Source of the DNA: Cohnella mopanensis
GTDB taxonomy: Bacteria; Bacillota; Bacilli; Paenibacillales; Paenibacillaceae
DNA length: 64,000 nucleotides
Assembly: GCF_022352055.1 (NCBI RefSeq)
Contig: NZ_JAKRWM010000012.1
Span: 83,560-147,559 of the forward strand
Direction of reading: 5' to 3'
Shown here: one piece after another, positions 18,601 through 28,403 of the stretch
How positions within the stretch are numbered: position 1 is the first letter of the stretch
How the letters are laid out: the number at the start of each line of letters is the position of its first letter
Notes under the pieces: model-generated
What the model saw: the letters and a program-made list of their open reading frames with translations, nothing else
What the model was told of the DNA's origin: nothing
Databases searched by the model: none
Made by a program: the position numbers and the translations under genes

Positions 18601-20236
18601 GACTCCGGGGGTGGGGCTGATTTCCCCTCCTCCGCATCATGATATTTACTCGATCGAGGACTTGGCGGAGCTTATTCATGATCTGAAGAACGCGAATCCG
18701 CGGGCGAGGATTAACGTCAAGCTCGTCTCCGAGGTTGGAGTGGGAACGATCGCGGCGGGAGTAGCCAAGGGCCGAGCGGATGTCGTGCTGATCAGCGGAT
18801 ATGATGGCGGAACCGGAGCCTCCCCGCAGACAAGCATTCGCCACGCGGGATTGCCTTGGGAGTTAGGTTTAGCGGAGACGCATCAGACGCTCGTTCTGAA
18901 CAAGCTGCGCGATCGGATCGTAGTTGAAACCGATGGGAAGCTGATGACGGGTCGGGATCTCGCCATTGCCGCTTTGCTCGGAGCCGAGGAGTTCGGCTTC
19001 GCGACTTCGCCGCTGATCGTGCTGGGCTGCGTAATGATGCGCGTCTGTCATTTGGACACTTGTCCCGTCGGAGTCGCCACGCAGAATCCCGAGCTGCGCA
19101 AGAAATTTAACGGCGATCCGCAGCATGTAGTCCACTTCATGCGCTTCGTCGCCCAGGAATTGCGCGAGTGGATGGCTCTGCTAGGGTTCCGCACGGTCAA
19201 TGAGATGATAGGCCGGACCGACAAACTCAATAGCCGCAAAGCGATCGCGCATTGGAAAGCGAAGGGCGTAGACCTCTCTCCGTTACTGTATCAGCCGGAA
19301 GTCGGTTCGGAGGTTGGGCGTTACTGCCAAACTGCGCAGGACCATGGCCTGAACAACTCACTTGATCGCAAGGTACTGCTCAAGATTGCCGAGCCTGCCC
19401 TGATCTCCGGTGAGCCGGTAGCGGCGATCGTACCGATTCGCAATACGAATCGCGTCGTCGGAACGATCCTCGGAAGCGAGATTACCCGGCGTTATGGCGC
19501 GAAGGGTCTGCCGGAGGATACGATCAGGTTCCATTTTATCGGCTCCGCAGGCCAGAGCTTCGGCGCGTTCGTACCGAAAGGAATGACCCTTAAGCTGGAA
19601 GGGGATTCGAACGATTACGTCGGCAAAGGGTTGTCGGGCGGCAAAATCATCGTGACTCCATCGGAGAAAGCGATCTTCAAGACGGAAGCGAACATCATTA
19701 TCGGAAACGTCAGTCTGTATGGCGCGACATCAGGCGAAGCGTATATTCGAGGTATAGCGGGCGAGCGCTTCTGCGTACGGAATAGCGGCGTGAATGCCGT
19801 CGTCGAAGGCGTTGGCGATCATGGCTGCGAATACATGACGGGCGGACGCGTGGTCATTCTGGGCAAGACGGGGCGCAATTTCGCGGCGGGAATGTCCGGG
19901 GGGATTGCTTACGTATTAGACGAAGCAGGGGATTTCATTACCCGCTGCAATCTGGAGATGGTGCATCTCGATCGCTTAGAGCAGTCGGATGAAGCGCAGC
20001 AAGTGAAGGAGATGATCGAGCGCCATGTGATCCACACGAAGAGCGCATGGGCGCAATCGGTGTTGGAGCGTTGGGACGATAGCCTGACGAGTTTCGTCAA
20101 AGTCATTCCGAAAGACTATAAGCGGATGTTAGACGCGATGGACCGCTTATCGGCGTCGGGCTTAAGCGGCGAAGAGGTTGCAATGGCCGCGTTCGAAGCG
20201 AATATGAGGGACTTGTCCCGCGTTAGCGGAAACTAG
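15635..20236 (+). CDS. gltB: Glutamate synthase [NADPH] large subunit
   Basis: About 1533 residues; GAAAGG lies 9 bp before the ATG at 15635. This start places the N-terminal nucleophile at Cys22 ([10 protein letters not shown]) after a ~21-residue propeptide, as in known GltB proteins; the upstream start at 15563 would give an over-long propeptide. Domains in order are glutaminase (1-430, with [17 protein letters not shown]), central domain, FMN-binding synthase domain ([16 protein letters not shown]), the 3Fe-4S cysteines in [15 protein letters not shown], and the C-terminal GXGXG helix domain. It makes glutamate from glutamine and 2-oxoglutarate. The small subunit follows after 18 bp. Confidence 0.98.
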   Translation: MKRNGLPVKQGLYDPQFEHDACGMGFVANIKGRKSHDIVRQALTVLGNLDHRGGQGSEANTGDGAGILLQIPDGFFRSELRKEGIELPANGEYGVGMLFLPQDAELRASFEKRLESIIHEENQALIGWRTVPTNDWKLGDTAKSVQPFVRQVFIGQQGDISDELGFERKLYIIRKRAEQEIRYSGLEGGRTFYFSSLSSKTIVYKGMLIPEQVDSYYVELQDRAVETALALVHSRFSTNTFPSWERAHPYRYVIHNGEINTLRGNVNWMHARQAMAETELYGNDMHKVKPVIDNDGSDTAMFDNSLEFLYLSGRSLPHAAMMMVPEPWANHESMTEQMKAFYEYHSTLMEPWDGPAAMAFTDGTQIGAFLDRNGLRPARYYVTTDDRIILSSEVGVLEVPPENVLYKERLRPGRILLVDTKEGRIISDEEVKSSIAKEHPYQEWLQEHLIGLEELPDAPDVPQPDHSTVFQRQRAFGYTFEELRKVFEPMAQSGVEPIGSMGYDAPLAILSKRPQRLYSYFKQLFAQVTNPPIDAIREEIITATGTTIGPERNLLKPEPESCRQIKVKSPILSNEQFAKLRHIRRPGFKAITLPIFFPVSGGSQGLEAALKELCEAADRVISHGHNILILSDRGIDRENAAIPALLAVSCLHHHLIRLGTRTKVSLLLESGDPREIHHYALLLGYGASAINPYLALESLDDMIRQGLLVGISHEKAVQNYLKAATKGVVKVLSKMGISTIQSYRGAQIFEALGLEQSLVDKYFTWTPSRIAGVGLETIAEEALIPHRKAYAQQERGELVLPAGGEYQWRRDGEEHIYQAQTIHALQQACRTNDYNLFKKFTEAVNGQQEKLFTLRGLLELKPDQAGGIPIEEVEPVDEIVKRFKSGAMSYGSISKEAHESMAIAMNRIGGKSNTGEGGEDPDRFVMDANGDSRRSAIKQVASGRFGVTSNYLVNADEIQIKMAQGAKPGEGGQLPGRKVYPWIAEVRGSTPGVGLISPPPHHDIYSIEDLAELIHDLKNANPRARINVKLVSEVGVGTIAAGVAKGRADVVLISGYDGGTGASPQTSIRHAGLPWELGLAETHQTLVLNKLRDRIVVETDGKLMTGRDLAIAALLGAEEFGFATSPLIVLGCVMMRVCHLDTCPVGVATQNPELRKKFNGDPQHVVHFMRFVAQELREWMALLGFRTVNEMIGRTDKLNSRKAIAHWKAKGVDLSPLLYQPEVGSEVGRYCQTAQDHGLNNSLDRKVLLKIAEPALISGEPVAAIVPIRNTNRVVGTILGSEITRRYGAKGLPEDTIRFHFIGSAGQSFGAFVPKGMTLKLEGDSNDYVGKGLSGGKIIVTPSEKAIFKTEANIIIGNVSLYGATSGEAYIRGIAGERFCVRNSGVNAVVEGVGDHGCEYMTGGRVVILGKTGRNFAAGMSGGIAYVLDEAGDFITRCNLEMVHLDRLEQSDEAQQVKEMIERHVIHTKSAWAQSVLERWDDSLTSFVKVIPKDYKRMLDAMDRLSASGLSGEEVAMAAFEANMRDLSRVSGN

Positions 20237-20254
20237 GGCGACGGAGGAGAGAAG

Positions 20255-21739
20255 ATGGGGAAGTCTACCGGATTCATGGAATTTAGAAGGGAACTGCCTC
20301 CTGAAGCTAACCCCCTAGACCGCATCGACCATTGGCAGGAGTTCCAGAGCAAGGCATCGGAAGAGCTGCTTAAGGAGCAAGGTGCACGCTGCATGGACTG
20401 CGGCATCCCATTCTGCCATACCGGACAGATCATTAACGGAATGGCGGCCGGCTGTCCGGTCAACAATTTGATTCCGGAATGGAACGATCTCGTCTACCGA
20501 GGATTGTGGCGTCAAGCGTTGGATCGTCTACACCAGACGAACAACTTCCCGGAATTTACCGGACGGGTATGTCCGGCGCCTTGCGAAGGCTCCTGTACGG
20601 TTGGGTTGAATGATCCGCCCGTTACGATCAAGAATATCGAGAAAGCCATCGTCGACAGGGGCTTCGCCGAAGGTTGGATCTTACCCGAGCCTCCAACGGT
20701 TCGTACAGGCAAGAAGGTTGCCGTAATCGGTTCCGGCCCTTCCGGCTTGGCATGCGCGGCTCAATTGAACAAAGCGGGACACTTGGTCACGGTCTACGAA
20801 AGAGCGGATCGCATCGGAGGTCTGCTCATGTACGGGATACCGAATATGAAGTTAGACAAGAAAACGGTCGAGCGACGTGTCGATCTCTTGCGCCAAGAGG
20901 GAATTACGTTCGTGACGAGTACGGAGATCGGCAAAGATGTTCCGGCATCGCGGCTGCTCGAACAGTTCGATGCCGTCGTCCTGTGCGGCGGGGCGACGAA
21001 AGGCCGAGATCTGACAATCGAAGGCCGCGAGCTCAAAGGTATTCATCTGGCGATGGAGTTCTTGCACAAGAATACGAAGAGCTTGTTGGATTCCGAGCAT
21101 GCTGACGGCCAGTACATCTCCGCGGAGGGCAAAGACGTCATCGTCATCGGCGGAGGAGATACCGGAACGGATTGCGTGGGTACTTCGCTGCGACATGGCT
21201 GCAGAAGCGTCACGCAGTTCGAGATCATGGCGAAGCCGCCGGAAACCCGGGCAGACAACAATCCGTGGCCGCAATTCCCGCGCGTATATAAGCTCGATTA
21301 CGGGCAGGAAGAAGCAAAGGCGCTCTATGGGTGCGATCCACGGCAATACTTGATCTCGACGAAGCGTTTCGTCGGGGATGAGAACGGCAACTTGAAGGAG
21401 CTGCATACCGTCGGTATAGAGTGGAAAGCGGATGCGAACGGTCGGTTCGGTCCGGCGGAAGTACCGGGCACGGAGCAAGTGTGGCCTGCTCAGCTAGTCT
21501 TGCTGGCCATGGGTTTCCTGGGTCCGGAAAATACGATCCTCGATCAGTTGGGCATAGAAAAGGACGAACGGTCTAACGCCAAGGCGGAATACGGCCACTA
21601 CGCAACGAACGTGAAGGGCGTCTTCGCCGCGGGGGACATGCGACGCGGACAAAGCTTGGTCGTCTGGGCCATTAACGAAGGCCGGGAAGCCGCGCGTGAA
21701 TGCGACCGGTACTTGATGGGGGATACGTTGCTTCCGTGA
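20255..21739 (+). CDS. gltD: Glutamate synthase small subunit
   Basis: 494 residues; GGAGAG precedes the ATG. The N-terminal part has two Cys clusters for 4Fe-4S centres (CMDCGIPFC...CPVNN and CPAPCEGSC). FAD- and NADPH-binding Rossmann motifs follow: [15 protein letters not shown] and [19 protein letters not shown]. The C-terminal [19 protein letters not shown] is the family FAD signature. It feeds electrons from NADPH to the large subunit just upstream. A terminator hairpin follows 10 bp after the stop. Confidence 0.98.
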   Translation: MGKSTGFMEFRRELPPEANPLDRIDHWQEFQSKASEELLKEQGARCMDCGIPFCHTGQIINGMAAGCPVNNLIPEWNDLVYRGLWRQALDRLHQTNNFPEFTGRVCPAPCEGSCTVGLNDPPVTIKNIEKAIVDRGFAEGWILPEPPTVRTGKKVAVIGSGPSGLACAAQLNKAGHLVTVYERADRIGGLLMYGIPNMKLDKKTVERRVDLLRQEGITFVTSTEIGKDVPASRLLEQFDAVVLCGGATKGRDLTIEGRELKGIHLAMEFLHKNTKSLLDSEHADGQYISAEGKDVIVIGGGDTGTDCVGTSLRHGCRSVTQFEIMAKPPETRADNNPWPQFPRVYKLDYGQEEAKALYGCDPRQYLISTKRFVGDENGNLKELHTVGIEWKADANGRFGPAEVPGTEQVWPAQLVLLAMGFLGPENTILDQLGIEKDERSNAKAEYGHYATNVKGVFAAGDMRRGQSLVVWAINEGREAARECDRYLMGDTLLP

Positions 21740-21749
21740 TCAGATGGAT

Positions 21750-21787
21750 AAGAGGCAGTCGGCAGTTATGCCAAGGGACTGCCTCTT
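21750..21787 (+). terminator. Terminator after gltBD
   Basis: AAGAGGCAGTC pairs with GACTGCCTCTT around a 16-nt loop; T-rich sequence follows. Confidence 0.8.
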
Positions 21788-21880
21788 TGGCATTTTCAGT
21801 TTACCGGGTGTCGATTCTAGTGAATTCAATATATAATAGGAGAATAATTTGGGACATTAAATAAAAGAGGTAGCCAATAG

Positions 21881-22681
21881 ATGCAGAAAAAGACGAAGAT
21901 TAAGCTCTGGATTGCAGGGGGGTTACTTGTAGCTCTACTGGTGTTATTAGCAGCCTTAATAGTTAACGGGCTTAGTAAAGGCGGCGATTCCAAGGATGAA
22001 GAGCTGGATATGCCGCATGAATATACATATGGAACCTCTGTTGCAACCAACGGCATGGAATTGCATTATTTGCTTACGCGGCCTTCCAATATCGGGCTGG
22101 CGACCATACGCAATAACGTGGTTGCTGTACCCTATTATGGGATTAACGGTGGATTCTTTTACGAGGATGCGTTGCTTAGCATTGCCATCGTCAACGATAT
22201 TCCCGTGCACAAGGAAGCGGGGCAATACGGCTCGGGAGCAACTAATGCAAAATACGCGCGAGGAACTTTGGTATGGGATGGAAGCTTGGATAAGCTGAGC
22301 GTGCAGGTCGTGCAGCAATCCTCGGAGCTATCGGTTACGGATCGCTCGCGGTTCTGGGCACAGGGGGGCATTAGCATGAGCCTTGACCGGAATGAGAGTT
22401 GGGTAGAGCAGTCCGTTATGGAGGCCGCGCCGCTGCCGGATAATTATTGTTTGCGTTCGGCGGCCGTATACGACAAGGAGGGGAACCTTTATCTGGTTGT
22501 TAGCGCCACGAGGGGAACTCTCGCGGAATTTCGCCAAGCGATTGTCGAACGGATCGGGGATGGCCAGCTTGTAAACGGCATATTTCTTGACGGCGACGGT
22601 TCATCGCAGCTCCGAAGCAGAGAAGCTAAGCTAAGCGGAGATGGCCGTCCGGTCGTGCAAATGTTGCGTCTTATTCAATAG
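21881..22681 (+). CDS. Membrane-anchored phosphodiester glycosidase-like (NAGPA/DUF2233) protein
   Basis: 266 residues. One N-terminal membrane anchor (IAGGLLVALLVLLAALIV) is followed by an outside domain with YGINGGFFYEDAL and the late motif GIFLDGDGSSQLRS. Both resemble the NAGPA-type signatures (NGGFF and LDGGGSSQ). Such proteins remove or expose sugar phosphodiesters, and the bacterial ones are thought to act on exopolysaccharide or wall polymers. GAGGT lies 10 bp before the ATG; a TATAAT sits at 21832-21837. Single-gene unit between two terminators or repeat regions. Confidence 0.78.
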   Translation: MQKKTKIKLWIAGGLLVALLVLLAALIVNGLSKGGDSKDEELDMPHEYTYGTSVATNGMELHYLLTRPSNIGLATIRNNVVAVPYYGINGGFFYEDALLSIAIVNDIPVHKEAGQYGSGATNAKYARGTLVWDGSLDKLSVQVVQQSSELSVTDRSRFWAQGGISMSLDRNESWVEQSVMEAAPLPDNYCLRSAAVYDKEGNLYLVVSATRGTLAEFRQAIVERIGDGQLVNGIFLDGDGSSQLRSREAKLSGDGRPVVQMLRLIQ

Positions 22682-22737
22682 TCGATGTAACGGAATCATA
22701 TGGGGGCTGGAAGTCTGCAATACTCGCTGATTGGAGA

Positions 22738-22923
22738 TAGTGGCTCGTAGTGCCGTTATTTCTTACATTTTTCACTCTGTAGGACCTATAACGGCATCCG
22801 AAGTCGCTATTTCCGCGAATACTCCTCCAGTTGCCGTAATTAAGACCGAATAGCGGCACGCCCCACCGCTAACGTGCAGATATCGCACTCAGTAACACAT
22901 TTCAACGGCACCCGATGCCGCTA
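22738..22923. repeat. Four TA-bounded 21-bp hairpin cores of the GCGGCA/TGCCGC family
   Basis: Cores start at 22738, 22799, 22851 and 22903 (intervals 61, 52, 52). Each has the form TAGCGGCA-N5-TGCCGTTA in either orientation with mismatches; the fourth (AACGGCA, CCCGA, TGCCGCT) pairs best. The same core family recurs at 28.2 kb. The rest of 22682-23120 shows no coding gene. Confidence 0.75.
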
Positions 22924-23120
22924 TCGCACACTCCACGACATATACCCCGCATCCATGTCACCCTAATTAGGCCATAACACTTCGAGATCTTTCTCAAAAT
23001 GCGTTTTTTCAGCCGAAGAATCCGTCACGCGCCTCCCTATCCGCCCCCTTGCTGCAACCTTTAGGAGTTACTCTCGTTATAGAGTGAAAAGACATTCTTT
23101 TCATTTCATGGAGGGTCAAT

Positions 23121-23780
23121 ATGGTGAAGGTAATTCTCTTACTGTTGGCTATCTGGACGCTAACGGGCTGCAACTCTGACGATAATGCCAGAAGCGCCTC
23201 GAATATGCCATCTACCGTGCCCGTTGAATCGGGCTACCCGGTAGATGTTCAAACGAAGACGGCTGAAGGATTACAGGAAATCCAGCAGAAAATCATCGAC
23301 GGATGGCGCGAAGTTGGAGATCTACACTCGATTGCCATACTATACTCGGGGATTAGCGAAAACGAGATTAAACTAGAGATTCGCAGCTTCGGAGATGTCG
23401 AACGCGAATTGTCGGAGAGAGATATTGATGCATTCAAGGTCAGTTTGTTCGGGCTTGCCGGAGAACCGTTTCCGGTGGACATTTCCGTTCGGGCTTGTTG
23501 CAGTGCCAAAGCTTCCGTGACCGGAAAAATCACCGAAGTGGACACGCAGGGTAACCGGATTCTAATCGTGAACGAACATGAGAAAAACGGCAATTCGGAT
23601 GATCCGCTCGCCTTTTGGGTGAGTTTGACAGAAGACGGCAAAGCGTTCGAAGAAGGGCAAGAGGCAACGGATATTTTTGATTCCGGGCTTGTGGGCAAAC
23701 GTGCGCAAGCATGGACGACCGGTTTAGTGAATCAATCCTATCCGGGACAAGTAGCTGCGTTGAAAGTGGTCGTGGAATAA
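23121..23780 (+). CDS. Predicted lipoprotein of unknown function
   Basis: 219 residues; GGAGGG lies about 7 bp before the ATG. A short signal peptide ends in the lipobox LTGC (Cys17), so the mature protein should be lipid-anchored on the outer face of the membrane. The mature part has a mixed alpha/beta pattern with a paired CC (SVRACCSAKASVTGKI), followed by strands that could form an OB-like or DUF3221-like barrel (GKITEVDTQGNRILIV). I do not recognise the family firmly. It converges on the isomerase gene through a shared terminator. Confidence 0.7.
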   Translation: MVKVILLLLAIWTLTGCNSDDNARSASNMPSTVPVESGYPVDVQTKTAEGLQEIQQKIIDGWREVGDLHSIAILYSGISENEIKLEIRSFGDVERELSERDIDAFKVSLFGLAGEPFPVDISVRACCSAKASVTGKITEVDTQGNRILIVNEHEKNGNSDDPLAFWVSLTEDGKAFEEGQEATDIFDSGLVGKRAQAWTTGLVNQSYPGQVAALKVVVE

Positions 23781-23788
23781 CGAAGAGA

Positions 23789-23828
23789 AGAGCCTCCGAA
23801 CTCGCGCAACGGGGCGAACGGAGGCTCA
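23789..23828. terminator. Bidirectional terminator
   Basis: GAGCCTCCG pairs with CGGAGGCTC around a 20-nt loop in the 51-bp gap between two convergent genes. Confidence 0.75.
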
Positions 23829-23831
23829 TTA

Positions 23832-24662
23832 TTATTGTAGATAAGGTTCTACGATGCGCTTAATCCGTTCAAGCCCTTCCCACATGTCGCCGGGTCCGTC
23901 GTAGATGAGGACATAAGCGCTATCGTATCCAGTAGACTTAACGGCTTCAAGGCATCGAGTGAATTCGGTCTCGTCAGGATTGCCGGATTCGTCGTATGCG
24001 GCTTTGGCGTGAATAGACACGCTGTACGGAGTGGTAGAGGCAATCTCGCCGTATTTATCTTCCCCGTGGAAATTGCCGAAATCCGTAATCATCCGCATAA
24101 AGCTCCCCGTCTCGCCCAACAGTTGCAGGCAGCTCGCTCCCGTTGACGTTAGTTCCTTGAAGTTCTCCGTGATGACCTGCACGTTGCGGGTAGCCGCATA
24201 TTCGTTCAGCTCCGAGAGGGCCATGGCCGATTGCCGAATGGCTTGGACATCGGTTGGAGCTGCTTCTCCCGCGATCAAGCGGATTTGCTTAGCTCCGCAC
24301 AGGGAGGCAATGTCGATCCATTCGCGATACAGCTGCAGATCCACCGATCTTCGGGTCTCGTCCGCCGTCGTGAGGTCGCCGTAGTCAAGGAGCAGCGTGT
24401 CGAAGGAAACGTCCGCATCCGCGAAGGACTGGCGAAGCTGCTTCAAGTAACTCTCGTCCGTCTCCGGAAAATGAAAATGACAAACCTCGATCGCGCGATA
24501 ACCTCGTCGGGCGGCTTGCTCCGGTAATTCAAGAAGCGTATGCGTTTGGGGTTGATCCTGTACATGCGTGCGATGCGTTCCGGTTTCGGCATCCCAGTAA
24601 GTCCAACGTAGAGGGCCAAGCAATCGGTGCAAGCTCCAAGTGCTTATGGATAAATAGGACAT
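23832..24662 (-). CDS. Sugar phosphate isomerase/epimerase (xylose isomerase-like TIM barrel)
   Basis: 276 residues. The AP-endonuclease-2/xylose-isomerase-like barrel is visible as RGYRAIEVCHFHFPE, IRLIAGEAAP, VQVITENFKELTS and MITDFGNFHGEDKYG, which hold the usual His/Glu/Asp metal ligands, and then SIHAKAAYDESG. Such proteins isomerise or epimerise sugars or inositols, or serve in their catabolism; the substrate is open. A GCAGGAAT site precedes the start. It is a single-gene unit facing the lipoprotein gene. Confidence 0.82.
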   Translation of the reverse strand: MSYLSISTWSLHRLLGPLRWTYWDAETGTHRTHVQDQPQTHTLLELPEQAARRGYRAIEVCHFHFPETDESYLKQLRQSFADADVSFDTLLLDYGDLTTADETRRSVDLQLYREWIDIASLCGAKQIRLIAGEAAPTDVQAIRQSAMALSELNEYAATRNVQVITENFKELTSTGASCLQLLGETGSFMRMITDFGNFHGEDKYGEIASTTPYSVSIHAKAAYDESGNPDETEFTRCLEAVKSTGYDSAYVLIYDGPGDMWEGLERIKRIVEPYLQ

Positions 24663-24826
24663 ATGGCTATTCCTGCCTTTACTAGTATTTGTTTTATTTC
24701 TTCATAGTAGTTCATTGTTCCAAAGTTTTCTAACCTCTATTGTGGTCAAGTTGTGGTGTTTTTTGCTCTTCGGGAATGGTATCTTACTATAGAAGAAGGA
24801 GCGTCATCGATAAAGGACGGATACGC

Positions 24827-25765
24827 ATGAACGATTACCTATACGCATTCGCCGCCAACGAAGAGGAACGCGCTTTATGCATGCTCGAAATGCGTTCACT
24901 ATTCGGGAGCGAGTGCCGATACAATTTACTGCGAAGCTCTATCGAAGTGAAGCCTAGCCGAAGTCCTTTCATCAAGATGAGATTAAAGATATTGTTCGTA
25001 GGCGACAGTTTGCAAGATCTCGCCGAGCGAGTCGGCGAGATCGAATTGGGCGATTCGACCTTTAAAGTGCTGGCTATCGATAATCACGATCCCGAGGAAG
25101 GGGCCAAGTTCGAATATGATGAGAAACGCGCGATGGAGCGGGAGATTGGCTCGCGATTCCGCGGCCGGGCGGATATGCGCAAGCCTGACCGGGAATTCGG
25201 ATTTGCTCGAATAGACGGACGATGGAGATTGGGAGAATTGGTTCACGGGGAGGCGATCTGGTTAAAGCACAACGAGAAGCCCCGGAAATACTCTACGGCG
25301 CTAAGTACGCGCGTCGCCAGGTCCGTCGTTAACATTGCGGTTCCTCGCATCGACGGCATAAGGGCTATCGATCCTTGCTGCGGCATCGGAACCGTGTTGG
25401 TAGAAGCGTTGTCGATGAATATCGATATCGTAGGGCGAGAGATTAATCCGCTTGCGGCCATGGGGGCGAGGGAGAACGTGGCATTCTTCGAGTACGGTTC
25501 GGCAACCGTTACGTTAGGCGACATGCGGGAGATTACAGAGCGTTATGATGCGGCCATATTGGATATGCCGTACAATCTCTGCTCCGTGCTGTCACTCGAA
25601 GAAAAACGGGAAATGCTTGGCAGCGCCCGCGAATTTGCATCAAAGCTTGTCGTCATTACGATCGAAGAGATGGATATGATCATCATGGAAGCAGGGTTTA
25701 AAATCAAGGATCGATGTACGGTCAGTAAAGGGCAGTTTATTCGTCACGTACTTGTCTGCGAATAA
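24827..25765 (+). CDS. SAM-dependent methyltransferase (UPF0020/THUMP-less RNA methylase type)
   Basis: About 312 residues from the ATG at 24827 (AAAGGACGG about 6 bp upstream). The N-terminal half is family-specific (YAFAANEEERALCMLEMRSLFG). The C-terminal half is a Rossmann methylase with motif I AIDPCCGIGTVLVEAL, an acidic motif II (VGREINPLA) and the catalytic-type motif DMPYNL. The DPPY-like motif points to N-methylation of a base in tRNA or other nucleic acid (Trm11/RlmL-like). The upstream frame to 24740 lacks a ribosome site. A short gap separates it from thrC, which has its own promoter. Confidence 0.82.
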   Translation: MNDYLYAFAANEEERALCMLEMRSLFGSECRYNLLRSSIEVKPSRSPFIKMRLKILFVGDSLQDLAERVGEIELGDSTFKVLAIDNHDPEEGAKFEYDEKRAMEREIGSRFRGRADMRKPDREFGFARIDGRWRLGELVHGEAIWLKHNEKPRKYSTALSTRVARSVVNIAVPRIDGIRAIDPCCGIGTVLVEALSMNIDIVGREINPLAAMGARENVAFFEYGSATVTLGDMREITERYDAAILDMPYNLCSVLSLEEKREMLGSAREFASKLVVITIEEMDMIIMEAGFKIKDRCTVSKGQFIRHVLVCE

Positions 25766-25779
25766 CGAACACTCAGTTG

Positions 25780-25808
25780 TTGAAATTATGTTCGCTTTCG
25801 TCCACAAT
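25780..25808 (+). promoter_or_regulatory. Sigma-A-type promoter for thrC
   Basis: TTGAAA (25780-25785), 17-bp spacer, CACAAT (25803-25808), 38 bp before the thrC start. Confidence 0.5.
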
Positions 25809-25846
25809 AGATGAAGAACATTTCATAACGAGGAGAGAAATTCACG

Positions 25847-27250
25847 ATGAAATACATAAGCACGAGAGGACAAGTTACGCCGATCGGCTTTATCGATATG
25901 TTCCTGATGGGCTTGGGAGAAGACGGGGGTTTGATCGTTCCGGAGACGATTCCTTCCGTTACGGCAGAACAATTGAACGCTTGGTCCAAGCTAACCTATC
26001 AGGATCTCATGCTGGAGGTGTTCTCGTTATTCACGAATGACGAGATTCCCGAGCCGGATTTGCGGAAGCTCATTCAAGATAGCTACGCCGGCTTCACGAG
26101 CCCGGCTGTATTGCCTTTAACGACCTTAAACGATTCCTTGCACGTGCTGGAGCTATTCCATGGACCGACTTTCGCGTTCAAGGATGTCGCTTTGCAATTC
26201 ATGGGTAATTTGTACGCATACGTGGCGCAAAAGCAAAACAAAGTCATCAATATTCTTGGAGCGACTTCCGGAGATACGGGTGCATCCGCCATTAGCAGCG
26301 TTCGCGGCAAGGAAGGCATTCAAATCTGTATCCTGCATCCGAACGGCAAAGTCAGTCGCGTACAAGAGCTGCAAATGACGACCGTACAGGACGACAACGT
26401 GTTGAACCTATCGGTTAACGGGAACTTCGACGATTGCCAGCAGATCATTAAGGAGCTGTTCGCGGACATTCCGTTCAAGACGAAATATCATCTGCGCGCG
26501 ATTAACTCCATTAACTTCGTGCGTATCCTGGCGCAATCGGTCTATTATTTCTATGCCTACCTGCAATTGCCGGAGAAGGTAAGAGCGGACGGCGTTAACT
26601 TCAGCATCCCTACAGGAAACTTCGGCAACATTTTCTCGGGCTACTTGGCTAAGAAAATGGGAGTGCCGATCAAGCAACTCGTCTTGGCTACTAACGAGAA
26701 CAATATTTTGGAGCGGTTTATCAGCGAGGGCGTATACAAGCCGGAAGGATTCCGCAGCACGCACAGCCCGTCCATGGACATTCAGATCGCGAGCAATTTC
26801 GAGCGTTATTTGTACTATTTCTGCGGAGAAGATGCGGGCGAAGTGTCGGCGCGCATGGAGAAGTTCAAAGCGGAGGGGCAGCTTATCTTCACGCCGGAAG
26901 AGATCGCGCGTATCCAACAGGATATGACGGCTTACAGCGTCGGGAACGCCGAGTGCCTTAATACGATCCAGACCTATCAGGAGCGTTACGGTTATTTGCT
27001 GGATCCTCATTCCGCATGCGGTATCGCGGCCTATGAAGGGGCGGGGAATAAGAACGACGGAGCATTCGTCTCCTTGGCGACGGCTCATCCGGCTAAATTC
27101 GACGAAGCGATTCGCCTTATCGGCATAGAGCAGAACTTCCCAGAGCGCATTCAGGAGCTGTTCGATAAGCCGCAACGCCAAGTCGTTGTCGATAACGCGA
27201 AGGCAGAGATTGCCGCGCAACTCGAAAGCTTCTATCGGGTAACTAATTAG
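25847..27250 (+). CDS. thrC: Threonine synthase
   Basis: 467 residues; GAGGAGAG precedes the ATG. The N-terminal YISTRGQVTPIGFIDMFLMGLGEDGGLIVPE and the PLP lysine in GPTFAFKDVALQFMG (about 113) are diagnostic, as are GATSGDTGASAI and the late TAHPAKFDEAI. This is the long-form threonine synthase (enterobacterial/yeast-like length) rather than the ~350-residue short form of Bacillus subtilis. It converts O-phosphohomoserine to threonine. The fructokinase gene follows 27 bp downstream; no other threonine genes are nearby. Confidence 0.95.
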   Translation: MKYISTRGQVTPIGFIDMFLMGLGEDGGLIVPETIPSVTAEQLNAWSKLTYQDLMLEVFSLFTNDEIPEPDLRKLIQDSYAGFTSPAVLPLTTLNDSLHVLELFHGPTFAFKDVALQFMGNLYAYVAQKQNKVINILGATSGDTGASAISSVRGKEGIQICILHPNGKVSRVQELQMTTVQDDNVLNLSVNGNFDDCQQIIKELFADIPFKTKYHLRAINSINFVRILAQSVYYFYAYLQLPEKVRADGVNFSIPTGNFGNIFSGYLAKKMGVPIKQLVLATNENNILERFISEGVYKPEGFRSTHSPSMDIQIASNFERYLYYFCGEDAGEVSARMEKFKAEGQLIFTPEEIARIQQDMTAYSVGNAECLNTIQTYQERYGYLLDPHSACGIAAYEGAGNKNDGAFVSLATAHPAKFDEAIRLIGIEQNFPERIQELFDKPQRQVVVDNAKAEIAAQLESFYRVTN

Positions 27251-27277
27251 ATTCTAAGTCAGCAGGGGGAAAATAGA

Positions 27278-28162
27278 TTGATTATCGGGGCCATTGAAGC
27301 AGGTGGAACGAAATTCGTGTGCGGAATTGGGAACGAGAAAGGTGAAGTTCTGGAGCGGATCAGCTTTCCGACGGAGCAACCTGAGAAGACACTTGCCCAA
27401 GTCGTCGCTTATTTCGAAGACAAACAGGTCGAGGCAATCGGAATCGGTTCGTTCGGTCCGATTAATATTGATCGGGCTAGTCCCCAATTTGGCTACGTGA
27501 CGACGACGCCTAAGCCGGGATGGGCGAACTACCCGTTGCTTCCCGAATTGCAGAAGGCGTTCGACGTACCGATGGGATGGGACACGGACGTTAACGCGGC
27601 TGCGTTAGGCGAAGCGACTTGGGGCGCGGCTAAAGGCTTGGATAGCTGTCTCTACTATACGATCGGCACGGGTGTCGGTGTGGGCGTTTTCGTTGAAGGG
27701 CGGATGGTTCACGGATTGGTGCACCCGGAAGGCGGTCATGTGCTTACGCGTCGTCATCCGCAGGATACGTATGAGGGCAAATGTCCTTACCACGGCGATT
27801 GCTTGGAAGGGATGGCCGCAGGACCAGCCATCGAAGCGAGATGGAAAGTGAAGGGCAGCGAGCTGCCGGCCGATCATCCGGCATGGGAGATGGAAGCTTT
27901 CTACATCGGCCAAGCGTTGGCTAGCGCGATTCTGCTGCTCTCGCCGAAGAAGATCATTCTAGGCGGAGGCGTTATGCATCAGTTGCAACTATTCCCGCTG
28001 ATCCGCGAGCAGGTTCGGATTAACTTGAAGGGTTACGTCGCTGCCGAGGCGTTGGACACGGGGATCGATGATTACATCGTGCCGCCGGGTCTCGGAGACA
28101 ACGCCGGCTTGAGCGGCTCGCTCGCGCTTGGCTTAAGAGCTTTAGCGGAAGCGCAAGCGTAG
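27278..28162 (+). CDS. ROK family fructokinase
   Basis: 294 residues with a TTG start at 27278 supported by AGGGGGA at 7-8 bp. The ATP motif IGAIEAGGTKF, the sugar-binding DTDVNAAALGE, TIGTGVGVGVFVEG and the zinc-site region EGGHVLTRRHP...CPYHGDCLEG with its His/Cys ligands are those of the GmuE/ScrK ROK fructokinases. It phosphorylates fructose at C6 in the cytoplasm. The 27-bp spacing after thrC suggests read-through, though the two enzymes are not in one pathway. A repeat array follows the stop. Confidence 0.92.
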   Translation: MIIGAIEAGGTKFVCGIGNEKGEVLERISFPTEQPEKTLAQVVAYFEDKQVEAIGIGSFGPINIDRASPQFGYVTTTPKPGWANYPLLPELQKAFDVPMGWDTDVNAAALGEATWGAAKGLDSCLYYTIGTGVGVGVFVEGRMVHGLVHPEGGHVLTRRHPQDTYEGKCPYHGDCLEGMAAGPAIEARWKVKGSELPADHPAWEMEAFYIGQALASAILLLSPKKIILGGGVMHQLQLFPLIREQVRINLKGYVAAEALDTGIDDYIVPPGLGDNAGLSGSLALGLRALAEAQA

Positions 28163-28214
28163 ATTAACGGAAATGAGCGCATGGGTACTCTTCTACATCA
28201 TTTGATTCTTGAAT

Positions 28215-28399
28215 TAGCGGCGCGTGGTGCCGTTACTCTATAGTATGAAGTCATTTCTCTCAGAATAGCGGCACGCGGTGCCGCTATTTGTGCTTTAAAA
28301 GCAAAAAATGGCTTGTTGGCCTCGATTTAGCGGCACGCAGTGCCGTTAATCGATGACCTGCTGGCCATTTTTCCTCAATTGCGGCAAACAGTGCCGTTA
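28215..28399. repeat. Four TA-bounded 21-bp hairpin cores, intervals 51, 62, 51
   Basis: Cores start at 28215, 28266, 28328 and 28379. The second is a near-perfect hairpin, TAGCGGCA-CGCGG-TGCCGCTA, and the others keep TGCCGTTA on the right. Same family as the array at 22.7 kb but in one consistent orientation. It fills the convergent gap between the fructokinase and AAC(3) genes. Confidence 0.88.
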
Positions 28400-28403
28400 C
28401 GCG

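Noticed and set aside
24031..24527. Plus-strand frames opposite the isomerase gene
   Set aside because: Antisense shadows with no motifs; the minus frame is a clear TIM-barrel protein.
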